A DNA stretch of 64,000 nucleotides from Kiritimatiellaeota bacterium B1221. GTDB taxonomy: Bacteria; Verrucomicrobiota; Kiritimatiellia; SS1-B-03-39; UBA6053. Of this stretch, positions 8,913 to 19,100 are shown in pieces. The position numbers and the translations under genes were made by a program. Where the stretch lies: NCBI GenBank assembly GCA_029269125.1, contig JARHXX010000015.1:1-64000 (forward strand), written 5' to 3'. Position 1 is the stretch's first letter, and every line of letters begins with the position of its first letter. The notes beneath the pieces were generated by a model. It ran no database searches. It was not told the origin of the DNA and saw nothing but the letters and a program-made list of their open reading frames with translations.

Positions 8913-8939
8913 AGCCCCTTCTGTGAGGGGGGGGGGCTT
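8912..8939. terminator. GC-rich hairpin overlapping the glycosidase stop
   Basis: AAGCCCC (8912-8918) pairs with GGGGCTT (8933-8939) across a loop containing a run of ten G. No T-run follows. It is a possible terminator at the end of the broken glycosidase gene. The G10 run would also be prone to length errors in sequencing. Confidence 0.35.
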
Positions 8940-9145
8940 GGGCTCCGGGGGCATGTGAATCATTTGATTCTGTATTACTGTGTTTACCCGTTTACTGATT
9001 TCCTTAGGATTTTTTCAGTCACCGGTGCGGTTTTCAGGGCTGGTTTACTGACAGGAGCTAAAATAAATTCATTTTTATATAGATGCTAGGTAGCATCTGT
9101 TGTACGGTTCGTGAAATTAACCTTTTATTGTTTCATGGAGTTCTA

Positions 9146-10069
9146 ATGAAAATTTTTTCCGCATCCTATCTTGTCCGACTACTCACTGTCCTTTGCGGTT
9201 GCGCCACCGTTACGCAAGCGGCGGAGATCACCCAAATCAAAAGTCAGGCTGCCGGTACACATTGGAATCAGGCGACGTCTGACGGGGATGATGTCTGGTC
9301 TGATGGCAATGCGGCCAGCGGAGCGAATGATTATGTGAATAATGCATATACTTTACGGACGCCCACCTCCAGTTCCACATTTAATGGTAATTCACTCACC
9401 TTGGAAACGGGGGGGAGCTTGTTATTGAAACCCGGGGGTGCCGGCCGGGTATTCACGGTGAATGACCTGATTCTGGAGGGAGGGAAGATCGTTCATGGGC
9501 AACCCAGTATTACAACTTCAGAAATCGCGGGTTCCATTACCCTGCTCTCGGATTCCGCTTATGAAGCGACCGGGTCCTCCTATCGCCGGGCTACCATTTC
9601 GGCCTCTATTTCGGGAAGTAGTGTCTTTGACATTACCCTCGGGAGCAGTGACCGCCTTGAAATCTCCAGCGTGGCCAATACTTTCGATGGTGAATGGCGG
9701 GTGAATCAGTACCTGAGTGAAATACCGCTCGGTTTTTTTGCTTCGGGAAACGGATCATTAGGTAATGCCAGTGTGTATATTGATACAGGTGTCGCTTTTG
9801 ATGTGGATTATGACATCAGCAACCCCACCAAAAGTCTGGACATGAGCGGGGTGATGACACTGGACCAGGATCACACCTTCGGATCGGTGAGTATTGCCGG
9901 GGATGTGTTGGCGGCGGGCACCTATACTTTTGCGGATTTGAACAGCAGTTACGATGCAAACTTTGTAGATGGCGGCACCGGCAGCATTACGGTGATTCCG
10001 GAACCCGGATCCATTGTCCTGTTGTTTGTCGGGATGACGGGTTTGTTCGCGCTGACCCGCCGGCAATAA
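9146..10069 (+). CDS. Secreted PEP-CTERM sorting-domain protein
   Basis: Protein of about 307 residues from the ATG at 9146, which follows a TGGAG element; an in-frame ATG at 9083 would add 21 residues before the signal peptide. A signal peptide ends near TQAAE. The mature part is rich in Gly, Ser and Thr, and strand-forming residues suggest a beta-helix or beta-sandwich passenger. The C-terminus carries a PEP-CTERM tail: IPEPGS, a hydrophobic helix (IVLLFVGMTGLFAL) and the basic end TRRQ. This tail is known to be processed by an exosortase in the inner membrane. No exosortase gene is in the window. The biological role is unknown; surface or matrix attachment is an inference from the family. 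Confidence 0.85.
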   Translation: MKIFSASYLVRLLTVLCGCATVTQAAEITQIKSQAAGTHWNQATSDGDDVWSDGNAASGANDYVNNAYTLRTPTSSSTFNGNSLTLETGGSLLLKPGGAGRVFTVNDLILEGGKIVHGQPSITTSEIAGSITLLSDSAYEATGSSYRRATISASISGSSVFDITLGSSDRLEISSVANTFDGEWRVNQYLSEIPLGFFASGNGSLGNASVYIDTGVAFDVDYDISNPTKSLDMSGVMTLDQDHTFGSVSIAGDVLAAGTYTFADLNSSYDANFVDGGTGSITVIPEPGSIVLLFVGMTGLFALTRRQ

Positions 10070-10107
10070 GACCGCTCATAAAAAGTATATTGCCAAGCTT
10101 GTGCCCT

Positions 10108-10152
10108 GCACCCCGTCCCGGGAGCCCATCACGCAGCGCTGGCCCGGGGTGC
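10108..10152. repeat. Long GC-rich hairpin between PEP-CTERM gene and recQ
   Basis: GCACCCCG (10108-10115) pairs exactly with CGGGGTGC (10145-10152). A CCCGGG palindrome lies inside the loop. There is no T-run, so this may be a dispersed palindromic element and not an intrinsic terminator. Confidence 0.4.
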
Positions 10153-10219
10153 CTGTTCGCATATTCATTTGTACCCGAAAGCTTTTGCCAATCTTTGATT
10201 TCTGTTTTAAGTCGGCTGT

Positions 10220-12277
10220 ATGTTAGCAACTGCTTTAAAACGTCATTTCGGATTTGACCGGTTCCGGGAGGGGCAGGAGGAGGCGGTGCAGTCGGTCCTC
10301 GACGGCAAAGATGTGGTGGTGGTGATGCCCACGGGTTCGGGTAAATCGCTTTGTTTTCAGTTGCCGGCCATGGAATTGCCGGGGGTGACACTGGTGATTT
10401 CGCCGTTGATTGCGTTGATGAAAGATCAGGTGGACAGTTTGAACCGTTTCGGTTTGCCGGTGACGTTTATCAATTCGACGTTGCATCCGCGGGAAATGGA
10501 GGATCGTCTGGCGCGGGTGCGGGCGGGAGAAATCAAGTTGCTTTATTTGGCACCGGAGCGTCTGAAAGATCCGCGTTTTCTGAAATTGCTGGACCAGATC
10601 GACATGTCGATGCTGGCGGTGGATGAGGCGCACTGTGTGTCTCAGTGGGGGCACGATTTCCGTCCGGATTATTTGCATCTGCACAAAATCACCTCACGTT
10701 TTCCGGAGGCGCGGGTGATGGCATTGACGGCGACTGCGACGGGGAAAGTACGCGAAGATATTGTGGAGCATTTGGGGTTGGGAAGAAAGGGGCGGGCACA
10801 ACCGAAAGTATATGTGCACGGTTTTATTCGTCCGAATTTACACATCGGGGTGACCCGCTGCGCTACGCACGACGCAAAATTGGCGCGGGTGTTGAGTGTG
10901 ATGGAAAAATGGAAGACGGGAATTATCTATTGTTCCACCCGAAAACAGGCGGAGCGGGTGGTGGTGAAGTTGGCCGGGAAGGGACAGCAGGTGACGCTTT
11001 ATCATGCGGGCTTGCCGGATAAGGAGCGGACAAAAATTCAAAATCAGTTTATAACCGGTCAGGCCAATGTGGTGGTGGCCACCAATGCGTTCGGCATGGG
11101 GGTGGATCGTTCGGATGTGCGCTTTGTATTGCATTGGGATGTGCCGGGGAGCATGGAGGCGTATTATCAGGAGATCGGTCGGGCAGGAAGGGACGAGGGG
11201 CAATCCTGGTGTGAGCTGCTGTATAATTTTGCGGATGTGCGGACGCAGGAATTTTTTCTGGAAGGCGGCAACCCCAGCAAAGAAACCATCCTCGAATTGC
11301 TGTCCTTTTACCGGCGGCGCTGCGCAAATCATCCGATGTCCTTTTCGGTGGATCTTATTAAAGAGGATTTGACCACGACCAACAATCCAATGGCGATACG
11401 CACTGCGACCTGGATTTTGGAAAGGGCGGATTGCGTGCAGCGGGAGGAGGATCCCGGTTCGCGAAGCCAAGCCATTTTTGCGAATGAAAAAATCAACGAG
11501 CGAAGTTTGGCGGAGCAGTTGATGAAGGCCGAAGCGAAAGCGGCGAGGGACCGAATCAAGTTGGATGCGATATTGGATTATGCGAATCGGACGGACTGCC
11601 GGCATAAACAGATTTTGGATTATTTCGGAGACACCACGGATTTGGGTGAAAATTGCGGGGCTTGTGACCGTTGTGATACCGGGGCTGAAAAGGTGCCGGA
11701 AACGTTCTCCGAAGAGAGCTGGGTGGCGGTGCAGAAAATTCTGTCGGCGGTGGCGAGATTGGATGGACAGTATGGGCGTGCACGCATTGCGGAGTTGTTA
11801 AAAGGTTCCAAGACCAAAGGGATTAAAGAAGCACATCTGGAAGATCATCGCTGTCACGGTTTGTTGAAAGAGTGGACATTGGCGTCGATTGTTTCGGCGA
11901 TTGATGAGCTTTTGCAGGACGGATGTTTGGGGCAGACCCGGCAGGAATATCCCACGCTGGAACTGACGCCCCGCGGGAAACAGGCGATGTTTCGTAAAGT
12001 GCAGCCCCGGGTGGCGTTTGCGGCGGCAGCTCCTGCGGAAGAGGATCTGGAATTAGATGAAGATTTGCTCAAAGCCTTGAAAAGCTGGCGAATGAAGCGC
12101 TGCCGGATTGCGCATTTAAAGCCTTTTCATGTGTTGAGCAACAAAACCCTGGAAGCGTTGGCGGCACGGAAGCCGGTCAGTGAACAAGAGATGCTGGCGG
12201 TGCCGGGAATCGGTCCCTCGAAGATGCAGAAATACGGCGAGGACTTACTGAAGATGATGAAAGCGGCGACTTATTAA
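10220..12277 (+). CDS. recQ: ATP-dependent DNA helicase RecQ
   Basis: A 3'-5' superfamily 2 helicase used in recombination and replication-fork repair. Of 685 residues, the N-terminal RecA-like lobes carry Walker A MPTGSGKS (36-43), DEAH (135-138) with the RecQ-specific aromatic loop region QWGHDFRPDY, and motif VI QEIGRAGRDEG. The zinc-binding cysteines are seen in DCRHKQ and NCGACDRC. A winged-helix RQC domain (about 495-590) follows, then an HRDC domain at the C-terminus (about 610-685) with the helix-hairpin motif VPGIGPSKMQKYG. The full RecQ-RQC-HRDC architecture and length match bacterial RecQ. It appears monocistronic; the next gene begins 136 bp later. Confidence 0.95.
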   Translation: MLATALKRHFGFDRFREGQEEAVQSVLDGKDVVVVMPTGSGKSLCFQLPAMELPGVTLVISPLIALMKDQVDSLNRFGLPVTFINSTLHPREMEDRLARVRAGEIKLLYLAPERLKDPRFLKLLDQIDMSMLAVDEAHCVSQWGHDFRPDYLHLHKITSRFPEARVMALTATATGKVREDIVEHLGLGRKGRAQPKVYVHGFIRPNLHIGVTRCATHDAKLARVLSVMEKWKTGIIYCSTRKQAERVVVKLAGKGQQVTLYHAGLPDKERTKIQNQFITGQANVVVATNAFGMGVDRSDVRFVLHWDVPGSMEAYYQEIGRAGRDEGQSWCELLYNFADVRTQEFFLEGGNPSKETILELLSFYRRRCANHPMSFSVDLIKEDLTTTNNPMAIRTATWILERADCVQREEDPGSRSQAIFANEKINERSLAEQLMKAEAKAARDRIKLDAILDYANRTDCRHKQILDYFGDTTDLGENCGACDRCDTGAEKVPETFSEESWVAVQKILSAVARLDGQYGRARIAELLKGSKTKGIKEAHLEDHRCHGLLKEWTLASIVSAIDELLQDGCLGQTRQEYPTLELTPRGKQAMFRKVQPRVAFAAAAPAEEDLELDEDLLKALKSWRMKRCRIAHLKPFHVLSNKTLEALAARKPVSEQEMLAVPGIGPSKMQKYGEDLLKMMKAATY

Positions 12278-12413
12278 TTTTACCGTGAATCGGCGGGGAT
12301 TTGTTTTCGTAGGTTATGCTGAATGGGAACTGGAATCCGCGTAATTTTCGTGGCAACAAGCGGTTTGAAATCGAAACCTTGCAAATCACACTCTGCCGCT
12401 TCATACTGTGGGA

Positions 12414-13946
12414 ATGAAAATGTTGTGTGTCTTCCTGTTACTGGGAGTATGTCCATTCCTTCCGGCTCAAACCCGGACTTTTCGTTTGCCGGATCTAGAG
12501 CGTAAAGAGACGCAGGTTTTCCCGGTCGGGGCCGGGGCAATGCCTCAGGATCCGCTGTTGATGGCCCTGGGAAATCCTCTCACCCGGGAACAGGCTGTGC
12601 TGGAGTATAAACGGCTCGGAGCGCAAGCTGTACCGGATTTAGTGGCGCATTTGCGGGATTCGAACAGCGGTATACGATTGTTGGCGATATCCGCCATGCA
12701 ATATGCCTGGGTTCCGGGTACTGAGCAGGCGGTTTTACCCTTTTTAAAATCTCCCCGGGATGCGGAGGCGAAATCCGCGTGGTACCTCCTGAAACAGAAA
12801 ATGGAGAAGGGGGCGCTGGATCAGTGGGTGAGGGAACATCTCTATGAGATGAATCTTGGGCGTTTAATTGAGGTTATGGGGGAATGGGAGAGTGAGGCGC
12901 CCGATGCTTCCCGCATGTTGGAATTATTGAGCCGGCCCCGGTATTGGCAGGCGGCACTGCCGTATTTGCCCCGATATACGGCCCCTGAATTCCGAAGTTT
13001 TACCCGGTATATTGCGGATCAGGCACATGGCCAGTGGCTGATTTTTGCACTTGCCGGCATGATTCAGCAGGGAGACCGCAGTCCCTTGGTCTGGCAGCAA
13101 ATGGAGGTGTTTTTAGCGAATGAGGATCCCCGGGTGCGGGAGATGTCGGCTGAATTTTATCGCTGGCATGGTGGTAAATCCGCTTTACCCCTTTTAAAAA
13201 AGGCCTGGGCGAAGGAGCAGGATCTTTTTGCTCGCGAGAGTATGGCGGAGGCCCTCCGGATCATTTCCATCCGGACGGATGCCGACTTTCCTGTGCCGCG
13301 GCAGCCCATGGAGCCGGTGGTGAAGTATACAGGCGGGCTGCGTCCGGAAGATCCGGAGGTTTCGCAGAAACGGATTGTGGCACTGCGGAAGGCGATGGGG
13401 TATGCGGACCAGGGGGCGCGAACGGTGGATGGGGATGCGCCCGGAATATTGGTGCGGCCGGTACGTGCCTTTTTCAACGATCATCATGATTTTGGTTTGC
13501 AGGCGAAAGCGGGATCCGGGCCTTTTGCAGGTTTGGTTCACTTGGGGCGGGACATGGCCTGGGGAGAGGATATGGCTTCGGTTTTGGCGGTGGCCCCGGG
13601 CGTGGTAAAGCGGGTGCAGATTGCCCGGGAAAGTTGGGGAGGGCTGGTGGTGATTGAACATCTCTCGCCCAGCGGAAAGAAATTCTGCAGTTTATATGGG
13701 CATTTGGGTCCTTTAATCACAGTGAATCCAGGGGATGAGGTATTGGCCGGAGCCAAATTGGGTGGGTTGGGGCGAAGTTTTACGGCGGAAAATGGCGGAT
13801 ATCTCTCCCATTTACACTTCAGCATTTATGACGGGCCTTACGGATCCGGGAAGTGGGTGAATGGGTACATGGCGCCTGAATTATTTGCGCTTGGAGGTCA
13901 CAAGTGGATAGACCCGTATATTTTGTATCAGGGCTTTAAACGGTAA
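12414..13946 (+). CDS. Exported M23-type metallopeptidase with HEAT-like N-terminal region
   Basis: Protein of about 510 residues from the ATG at 12414 (a GTG at 12408 is in frame). A signal peptide (MLCVFLLLGVCPFLPAQ) is followed by about 300 residues of helical repeats resembling HEAT/PBS-lyase repeats, for example AVPDLVAHLRDSNSGIRLLA. The C-terminal domain resembles LytM/M23 peptidoglycan endopeptidases. It has a HLGRD motif near residue 373, where the family has HxGxD, a GHLGPL strand, and SHLHFS near 464, where the family has the HxH zinc ligands. M23 enzymes cut peptide cross-links in the cell wall. The HEAT-like fusion suggests docking to a partner protein. Some M23 homologues are inactive, but the ligands here look intact. 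Confidence 0.8.
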   Translation: MKMLCVFLLLGVCPFLPAQTRTFRLPDLERKETQVFPVGAGAMPQDPLLMALGNPLTREQAVLEYKRLGAQAVPDLVAHLRDSNSGIRLLAISAMQYAWVPGTEQAVLPFLKSPRDAEAKSAWYLLKQKMEKGALDQWVREHLYEMNLGRLIEVMGEWESEAPDASRMLELLSRPRYWQAALPYLPRYTAPEFRSFTRYIADQAHGQWLIFALAGMIQQGDRSPLVWQQMEVFLANEDPRVREMSAEFYRWHGGKSALPLLKKAWAKEQDLFARESMAEALRIISIRTDADFPVPRQPMEPVVKYTGGLRPEDPEVSQKRIVALRKAMGYADQGARTVDGDAPGILVRPVRAFFNDHHDFGLQAKAGSGPFAGLVHLGRDMAWGEDMASVLAVAPGVVKRVQIARESWGGLVVIEHLSPSGKKFCSLYGHLGPLITVNPGDEVLAGAKLGGLGRSFTAENGGYLSHLHFSIYDGPYGSGKWVNGYMAPELFALGGHKWIDPYILYQGFKR

Positions 13947-14029
13947 GACACTTGCCATCAACGAATATGAGAACTTCTAAAAAGCCTTTTTGGCTTGAGC
14001 GAAGCGAAAAAGAAAGGCTTATGTAAGGC

Positions 14030-14368
14030 ATGAGGACCTCCATACGTTTTTTAAAAGTTTTCTTTAAATCCATGGGCTTTTTGGCACCCATCTGGTTGTT
14101 TTTGACCGGGGTGATTTTCCTGTTGGGGGTCATGATCGCCCGCAGGGAAAATTTACCGGTGGGGGATGGCATCTATTTTGCCTGGGTGACGGCTTTTACG
14201 GTGGGCTATGGGGATATTGTACCCGGAGGCGCTTTTACCCGAATGTTGTCATTGGCGATAGCTCTGACCGGAATGATTTTCACCGGTTTATGGGTGGCGG
14301 TCGCGGTAAATGCGGTGAAGATCGCATTGGGCCGGGATTTCACCCGTCACGACCATGATGGGACTTAG
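14030..14368 (+). CDS. Minimal two-helix potassium channel (ion_trans_2)
   Basis: Protein of 112 residues with an outer helix (about 22-42), a pore loop containing the K+ selectivity filter TVGYGD, and an inner helix (about 75-100). This is the basic KcsA-type pore, expected to act as a tetramer in the inner membrane. No RCK/TrkA-N gating domain is attached and none is encoded next door, so gating is unknown. A hairpin (AAGCC/GGCTT near 13982) lies upstream. The 3' end overlaps the convergent acetyltransferase gene by 4 bp. Confidence 0.85.
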   Translation: MRTSIRFLKVFFKSMGFLAPIWLFLTGVIFLLGVMIARRENLPVGDGIYFAWVTAFTVGYGDIVPGGAFTRMLSLAIALTGMIFTGLWVAVAVNAVKIALGRDFTRHDHDGT

Positions 14369-14883
14369 TCCGTCGAAAAAGCCGGGTCATAGTGGACGAT
14401 CCCCCCGGGCACTTCTCCGTTGAATGCGCGGGCCATAAAAAAGGGGGCCAATGCGCCGGGGAGGATTAAATTTTCGTAAGTGTTGAAGCCGAAGCGTTCA
14501 TAAAATCCGGGTTCACCCAAAACCACACAACCGGATACCTCCCGGGACTTCATTTCTTTCAGCCCGGTTTCAATCAATTGCCGGCCAATCCCCATGCGTT
14601 GAAGGCGGGGATTCACGGACATGGGACCCAATCCTATCCAGTTTTGTGTTCCTTCGGGGCTGCCATCGTCAATTTCCACGGGTGAAAAAGCAATTTGGCC
14701 TACCAACTCACCCGATTCATCGATAGCCACCAGCGAAAGGAGAAGTTTACGACTTTCCCGCAGACGCTGCAGAATGGCCCCTTCATTTTGATGGCTATGG
14801 GGGTCAAATGCAAAAGCGAGATTGAGCAAGTCGTCAATCGCTTCGAGATCGCTTTTGTTTTCAGGTCGGAGGGTAATTTTCAC
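14365..14883 (-). CDS. GNAT-family N-acetyltransferase (YhbS-like)
   Basis: Protein of 172 residues with the full GNAT fold. Motif A is seen as LGPMSVNPRLQRMGIGRQLI, where the R-x-x-G-x-G/A segment binds the acetyl-CoA pyrophosphate. FYERFGF near residue 130 is the usual C-terminal acetyltransferase strand. The sequence pattern (GLGPMSVNP..QRMGIG, VLGEPGFYERFGF) matches YhbS-type enzymes whose substrates are mostly unknown. It is divergent from the RND efflux operon, separated by about 140 bp that should contain both promoters. Confidence 0.9.
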   Translation of the reverse strand: MKITLRPENKSDLEAIDDLLNLAFAFDPHSHQNEGAILQRLRESRKLLLSLVAIDESGELVGQIAFSPVEIDDGSPEGTQNWIGLGPMSVNPRLQRMGIGRQLIETGLKEMKSREVSGCVVLGEPGFYERFGFNTYENLILPGALAPFFMARAFNGEVPGGIVHYDPAFSTD

Positions 14884-15022
14884 GCTGTCTGCTATGCGAA
14901 ATCATTTATTGCATGACCAGCTAATAATAAAGAGATCACATGCTATTCAGCATTAAACACTTGTATTTCAATGGTGTGCGAGTCAAACAAGGTGCTATCT
15001 ACCTTCCTTCCTAAGGCCTTTT

Positions 15023-16147
15023 ATGAAATCTACTTTCTCTGTTTTGTCGTTTTTGTTTGTTTCCTTCCTATCGGTTTCTTGCCGAAAACCGAATGAATTT
15101 CAGCCTCCCCCCCCGCCACAGGTGACGGTAGAGAATCCGGAAGTGAAGGATGTGGTGTTGTATGACACTTTTCCCGGTTTGGTGGATGCACGTGAATCGG
15201 TGACTTTGGTGGCTCGGGTGAACGGGTTTTTGGAAGAAGTGCACTTTGATGATGGCGCCAAGGTTCAGGAAGGTGATTTGTTATTCACGATTGAGCAAGA
15301 AGGATATCTGGCTTCTCTGAATGCGGCCAAAGCGACCTTGGCCCAGGCCGAAGCGGGTTTGAGTTTGGCGCAAGCCTCCCTCAGTCGGAAAGAAAAGGCT
15401 TATGAAAGCCAAGCGGTTTCCGAGCTGGATGTTTTAACTGCCAAAGCGGACGTGCAAGGGGCGGAGGCCGCCGTGCAAGCTGCCGCCTCCGCGGTAGAGG
15501 GGGCAGAATTGAATTTATCTTACACCAAGATTGTTGCGCCGATGAGCGGGATTATTTCCCGAAAGTATGTGAGTGAGGGGAATTTAGTGGGACCGGGCGC
15601 CGTGACAGAGTTGGCCTTGTTGCTTTCGATTGATAAAGCGAATGTTTACTTCAGTGCGGATGAAAGGCGCTTGATTCCCAAATTGCGGATGATGGAAGAT
15701 TATCCTCAGAAGGGTGGAAAATTTCTTTCCGCTGTGAAATTGGCGCTCTCGGATGGACAAGATTATGACTTAGAAGGGAAAATTGATTATATGGATAACA
15801 GCTTGGATACCCAGACCGGTACTTTAAAGGTGCGGGCCGTATTTGAGAATCCTGAGGGATTTTTGGTACAGGGGATGTTTGCCAAAGTGAAAATTCCCAA
15901 GGATAATAAAGGTGCTATTTTGATTCCTGAAATCGCGGTCCAACGGGACATGGTGGGCTCTTTTGTTTACACGCTGACCGCAGAAGATAAGGTCGAAAGT
16001 GTTTATGTGAAATTGGGAGCGCTGTACGGTCAACAACGGATCATTCAGGAGGGCTTAGGGAAATCCGATAGGGTGGTCACGCGGGGGATTCAACGGGTCC
16101 GGCCCGGTGCAAGTGTGACCGTGAGCGGATCCCCAAAAGGAGAATAA
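15023..16147 (+). CDS. RND efflux periplasmic adaptor (AcrA/MexA-type lipoprotein)
   Basis: Membrane fusion protein of 374 residues and the first gene of a tripartite efflux operon. The signal peptide ends in a lipobox, LSVSC, with the lipidated cysteine at residue 20. The barrel-sandwich motif FLEEVHFDDGAKVQEGDLLF opens the lipoyl domain. It is followed by an alanine-rich alpha-hairpin (about 100-165), the second lipoyl half (VAPMSGIISRKYVSEGNLV), and beta-barrel and membrane-proximal domains. It would link the inner-membrane pump to the outer-membrane channel. Three nucleotides separate it from the pump gene, so translation is likely coupled. Confidence 0.95.
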   Translation: MKSTFSVLSFLFVSFLSVSCRKPNEFQPPPPPQVTVENPEVKDVVLYDTFPGLVDARESVTLVARVNGFLEEVHFDDGAKVQEGDLLFTIEQEGYLASLNAAKATLAQAEAGLSLAQASLSRKEKAYESQAVSELDVLTAKADVQGAEAAVQAAASAVEGAELNLSYTKIVAPMSGIISRKYVSEGNLVGPGAVTELALLLSIDKANVYFSADERRLIPKLRMMEDYPQKGGKFLSAVKLALSDGQDYDLEGKIDYMDNSLDTQTGTLKVRAVFENPEGFLVQGMFAKVKIPKDNKGAILIPEIAVQRDMVGSFVYTLTAEDKVESVYVKLGALYGQQRIIQEGLGKSDRVVTRGIQRVRPGASVTVSGSPKGE

Positions 16148-16150
16148 ACT

Positions 16151-19100
16151 ATGTTTAGCCACTTCTTTATTCGTCGCCCCATTTTCGCCGGGGTGATTTC
16201 GATTGTGATTTTGATCCTTGGGGTATTGTCGTTGCTCTCTTTGCCGGTGGCTCGCTACCCTGAGATTTCACCGCCGACCATTACGGTGACTGCATTGTAT
16301 CCCGGCGCGGATGCGCAAACGGTGGCCGATACCGTGGGAACCCCGATTGAGCAAGAAGTCAACGGGGTGGAAAACATGCTGTATATGAACAGTGTGTGTG
16401 GAAATGATGGTTCATATTCTCTTACCGTCACGTTTTCTTCTGAAACCGACTTGGATACGGCCAATGTTTTGACCCAAAACCGGGTTTCCTCGGCCATTGC
16501 GAAATTGCCTCAGGAAGCGCAACGGATGGGTGTAACCGTGAAGAAGAAATCCACGGATGCGAATCTTTACCTTGCTTTGTACAGCCCGGATAATTCCTTG
16601 GACGGATTGTTTCTCTCGAACTATGCCAATATGCAATTAAGGGATGAGTTGGCCCGTTCGCCGGGTGTGGGGGAGGTTTTGAGTTACGGTGTTGGTGACT
16701 ACAGTATGCGAATTTGGTTGAATCCTGAAGCCATGCGGGTGCGGGAAGTCAGTGTTAACGATGTGTTGAATGCAGTGCGGGATCAGAATGTGCAGGTGGC
16801 TGCCGGTAAAGTAGGCGAGCCGCCGGTGCCGGATGGTCAGGCCAACACATTTTCCATCATGGTTCAAGGTCGTCTTGAAGACGTGGATGGATTTAAGAAT
16901 ATTGTGATTCGAGCGACGGAAGATGGGGATGTGTTGCGATTGGGGGATATTAGTGAAATCGAATTGGGTTCCAGTGCCTATAATATTACCTCCTCTTATA
17001 TGGGTAAAGATTCTGCGACTTTGGTCATCTACCAAATTCCGGGCGCGAATGCATTGGAAGTGGTTGAAGGGGTTAAATCGCGGCTGGCCAGTTTGGAAAA
17101 ATCATTTCCTGACGGTCTTGCCTATGAAATTGTTTACGACAATACCGATGTGATTAAGGCCTCCATCAAGCAGGTGGTTTCCAATTTGTTTATGACCTTG
17201 GCATTGGTGGTATTTACGGTTTATCTGTTTTTGCAGAACTTCCGCGCGACCATTATTCCTTCGGTGACCATTCCGGTATCTTTGGTGGGGACCTTCGGGG
17301 CCATGGCCGCCATGGGTTATTCGATCAACCAGTTTACCCTGTTTGGTTTGGTATTGGTGATCGGAATTGTGGTGGACGATGCGATTGTGGTGGTGGAAAA
17401 CTGTACCCGTCTGTTGGATGAAGGCAAATCGCCTAAAGACGCGGCGATGGAAACCATGACCGAAGTTTCCGGTCCGGTGATTGCCACTACGCTGGTGCTC
17501 TTGGCCGTATTTGTACCGACCACCATGATGGGAGGAATCATCGGTACGCTGTTTAAACAGTTTGCGGTGACCATTTCGATTGCCACGGTGTTTAGTTCTA
17601 TCAATGCGTTGACCTTAAGCCCTGCCTTATGCGGAGTGTTGTTGCGTCCCAGCAGTGGACCCACTAAAAATCCATTCTTTAAAGCGTTTAACCGAGCGGT
17701 GGATAACAGCCGGAGTGGTTGTACCAAGTTGGTACGGGTGGCGATTCGGCGGGTGGCCATTGGCACCCTTTTATTTGCGGGCATGGTGGGGCTGGCTCTT
17801 TTTGGTTTCGGTCAGCTTTCCTCCGGTTTTGTTCCTCAAGAGGATGAAGGGTATTGTATCGTGAATCTCTCGTTGCCAGATGCCTCCTCACAAGAGCGGA
17901 TGGTGGATTTTTCCAAACATGCTGAAAAGGTCGTCGGTGACATTGCCGGCGTGAAAAATTATATTACCATTACGGGATATTCCATTCTGGATGCAGTGGC
18001 GATTCCGAATGCCGGCTTTATGATTGTGGTATTTGAAGATTGGGCGGATCGGACTCCGGAGGAGCATCAAAAGTATATTCTTCAACAGTTAAATCGACGG
18101 TTCAGTGTCATTCAAGATGGCGTGGCTATGTCCTTTCCAGTGCCTTCTCTTCCCGGGGTGGGATTGACTGCGGGGATTTCTTTCATGCTTCAGGACCGGG
18201 GAGGGGTCGGCATGGAAACCTTGCAAACCACCGGAGCTGATTTTATAACGGATGCGAATGCCCAATCCGGATTGTCTTCGATGTACAGTCCTTTTCGAGG
18301 GGCCGTGCCTCAGTTGAAAGTAAATGTGGACCGTGACCAGGTACTCACCAAAGGGTTGCCGTTGGGATCGGTTTTTGCCGCTATGCAGACTTTCTTAGGG
18401 TCGTCCTACATTAACGACATCACTTTGTTTAACCGCTCTTTCCAAGTAAAGGCTCAAGCTGATCGGCGTTTCCGAACTGAACCGGAAGATATTCTCAGCT
18501 TGGAGGTTCGTCATCCAAATGGCAGTAGTATTCCGATTAGTGCGCTGGCTTCGATTGAAGAGGTGGTCGGTCCGCAAAGTATTACCCGGTTTAATCAGTA
18601 TCCTTCTATGAAAGTATTGGGACAACCCAGTCCGGGCTTTAGTACCGGGGATGCGATGGAAATTGTGGAAGATATGGCGGCTCGAAAATTAAGTTCATCG
18701 TATGGTTACGAATGGGTGGACCTCTCTTATCAGGAAAAACTGGCGACGGGTTCCACCTCTGCCATTTTTGCGTTGTCGATCATTCTCGTTTATCTGGTGC
18801 TGTCGGCGCAATACGAAAGTTGGTCATTGCCGATCAGTGTGTGTCTCTCGGTTCCCACTGCGCTTTTAGGGGCGGTGGTGGGAATTCTGGCCCGCGGATA
18901 TGATAACAATGTGTATACCCAGGTCGGGATTGTGTTGTTGATCGGCTTGGCAACCAAGACCGCGATTTTGTTAGTAGAATTTGCCAATGTGCAACGACAG
19001 GATGGGATGTCCCTCACCGATGCCGCCGCCAAAGCGGTGGATTTGCGTTTGCGCGCGGTGCTGATGACGGCCTTCTCCTTTATTTTAGGGGTATTGCCTT

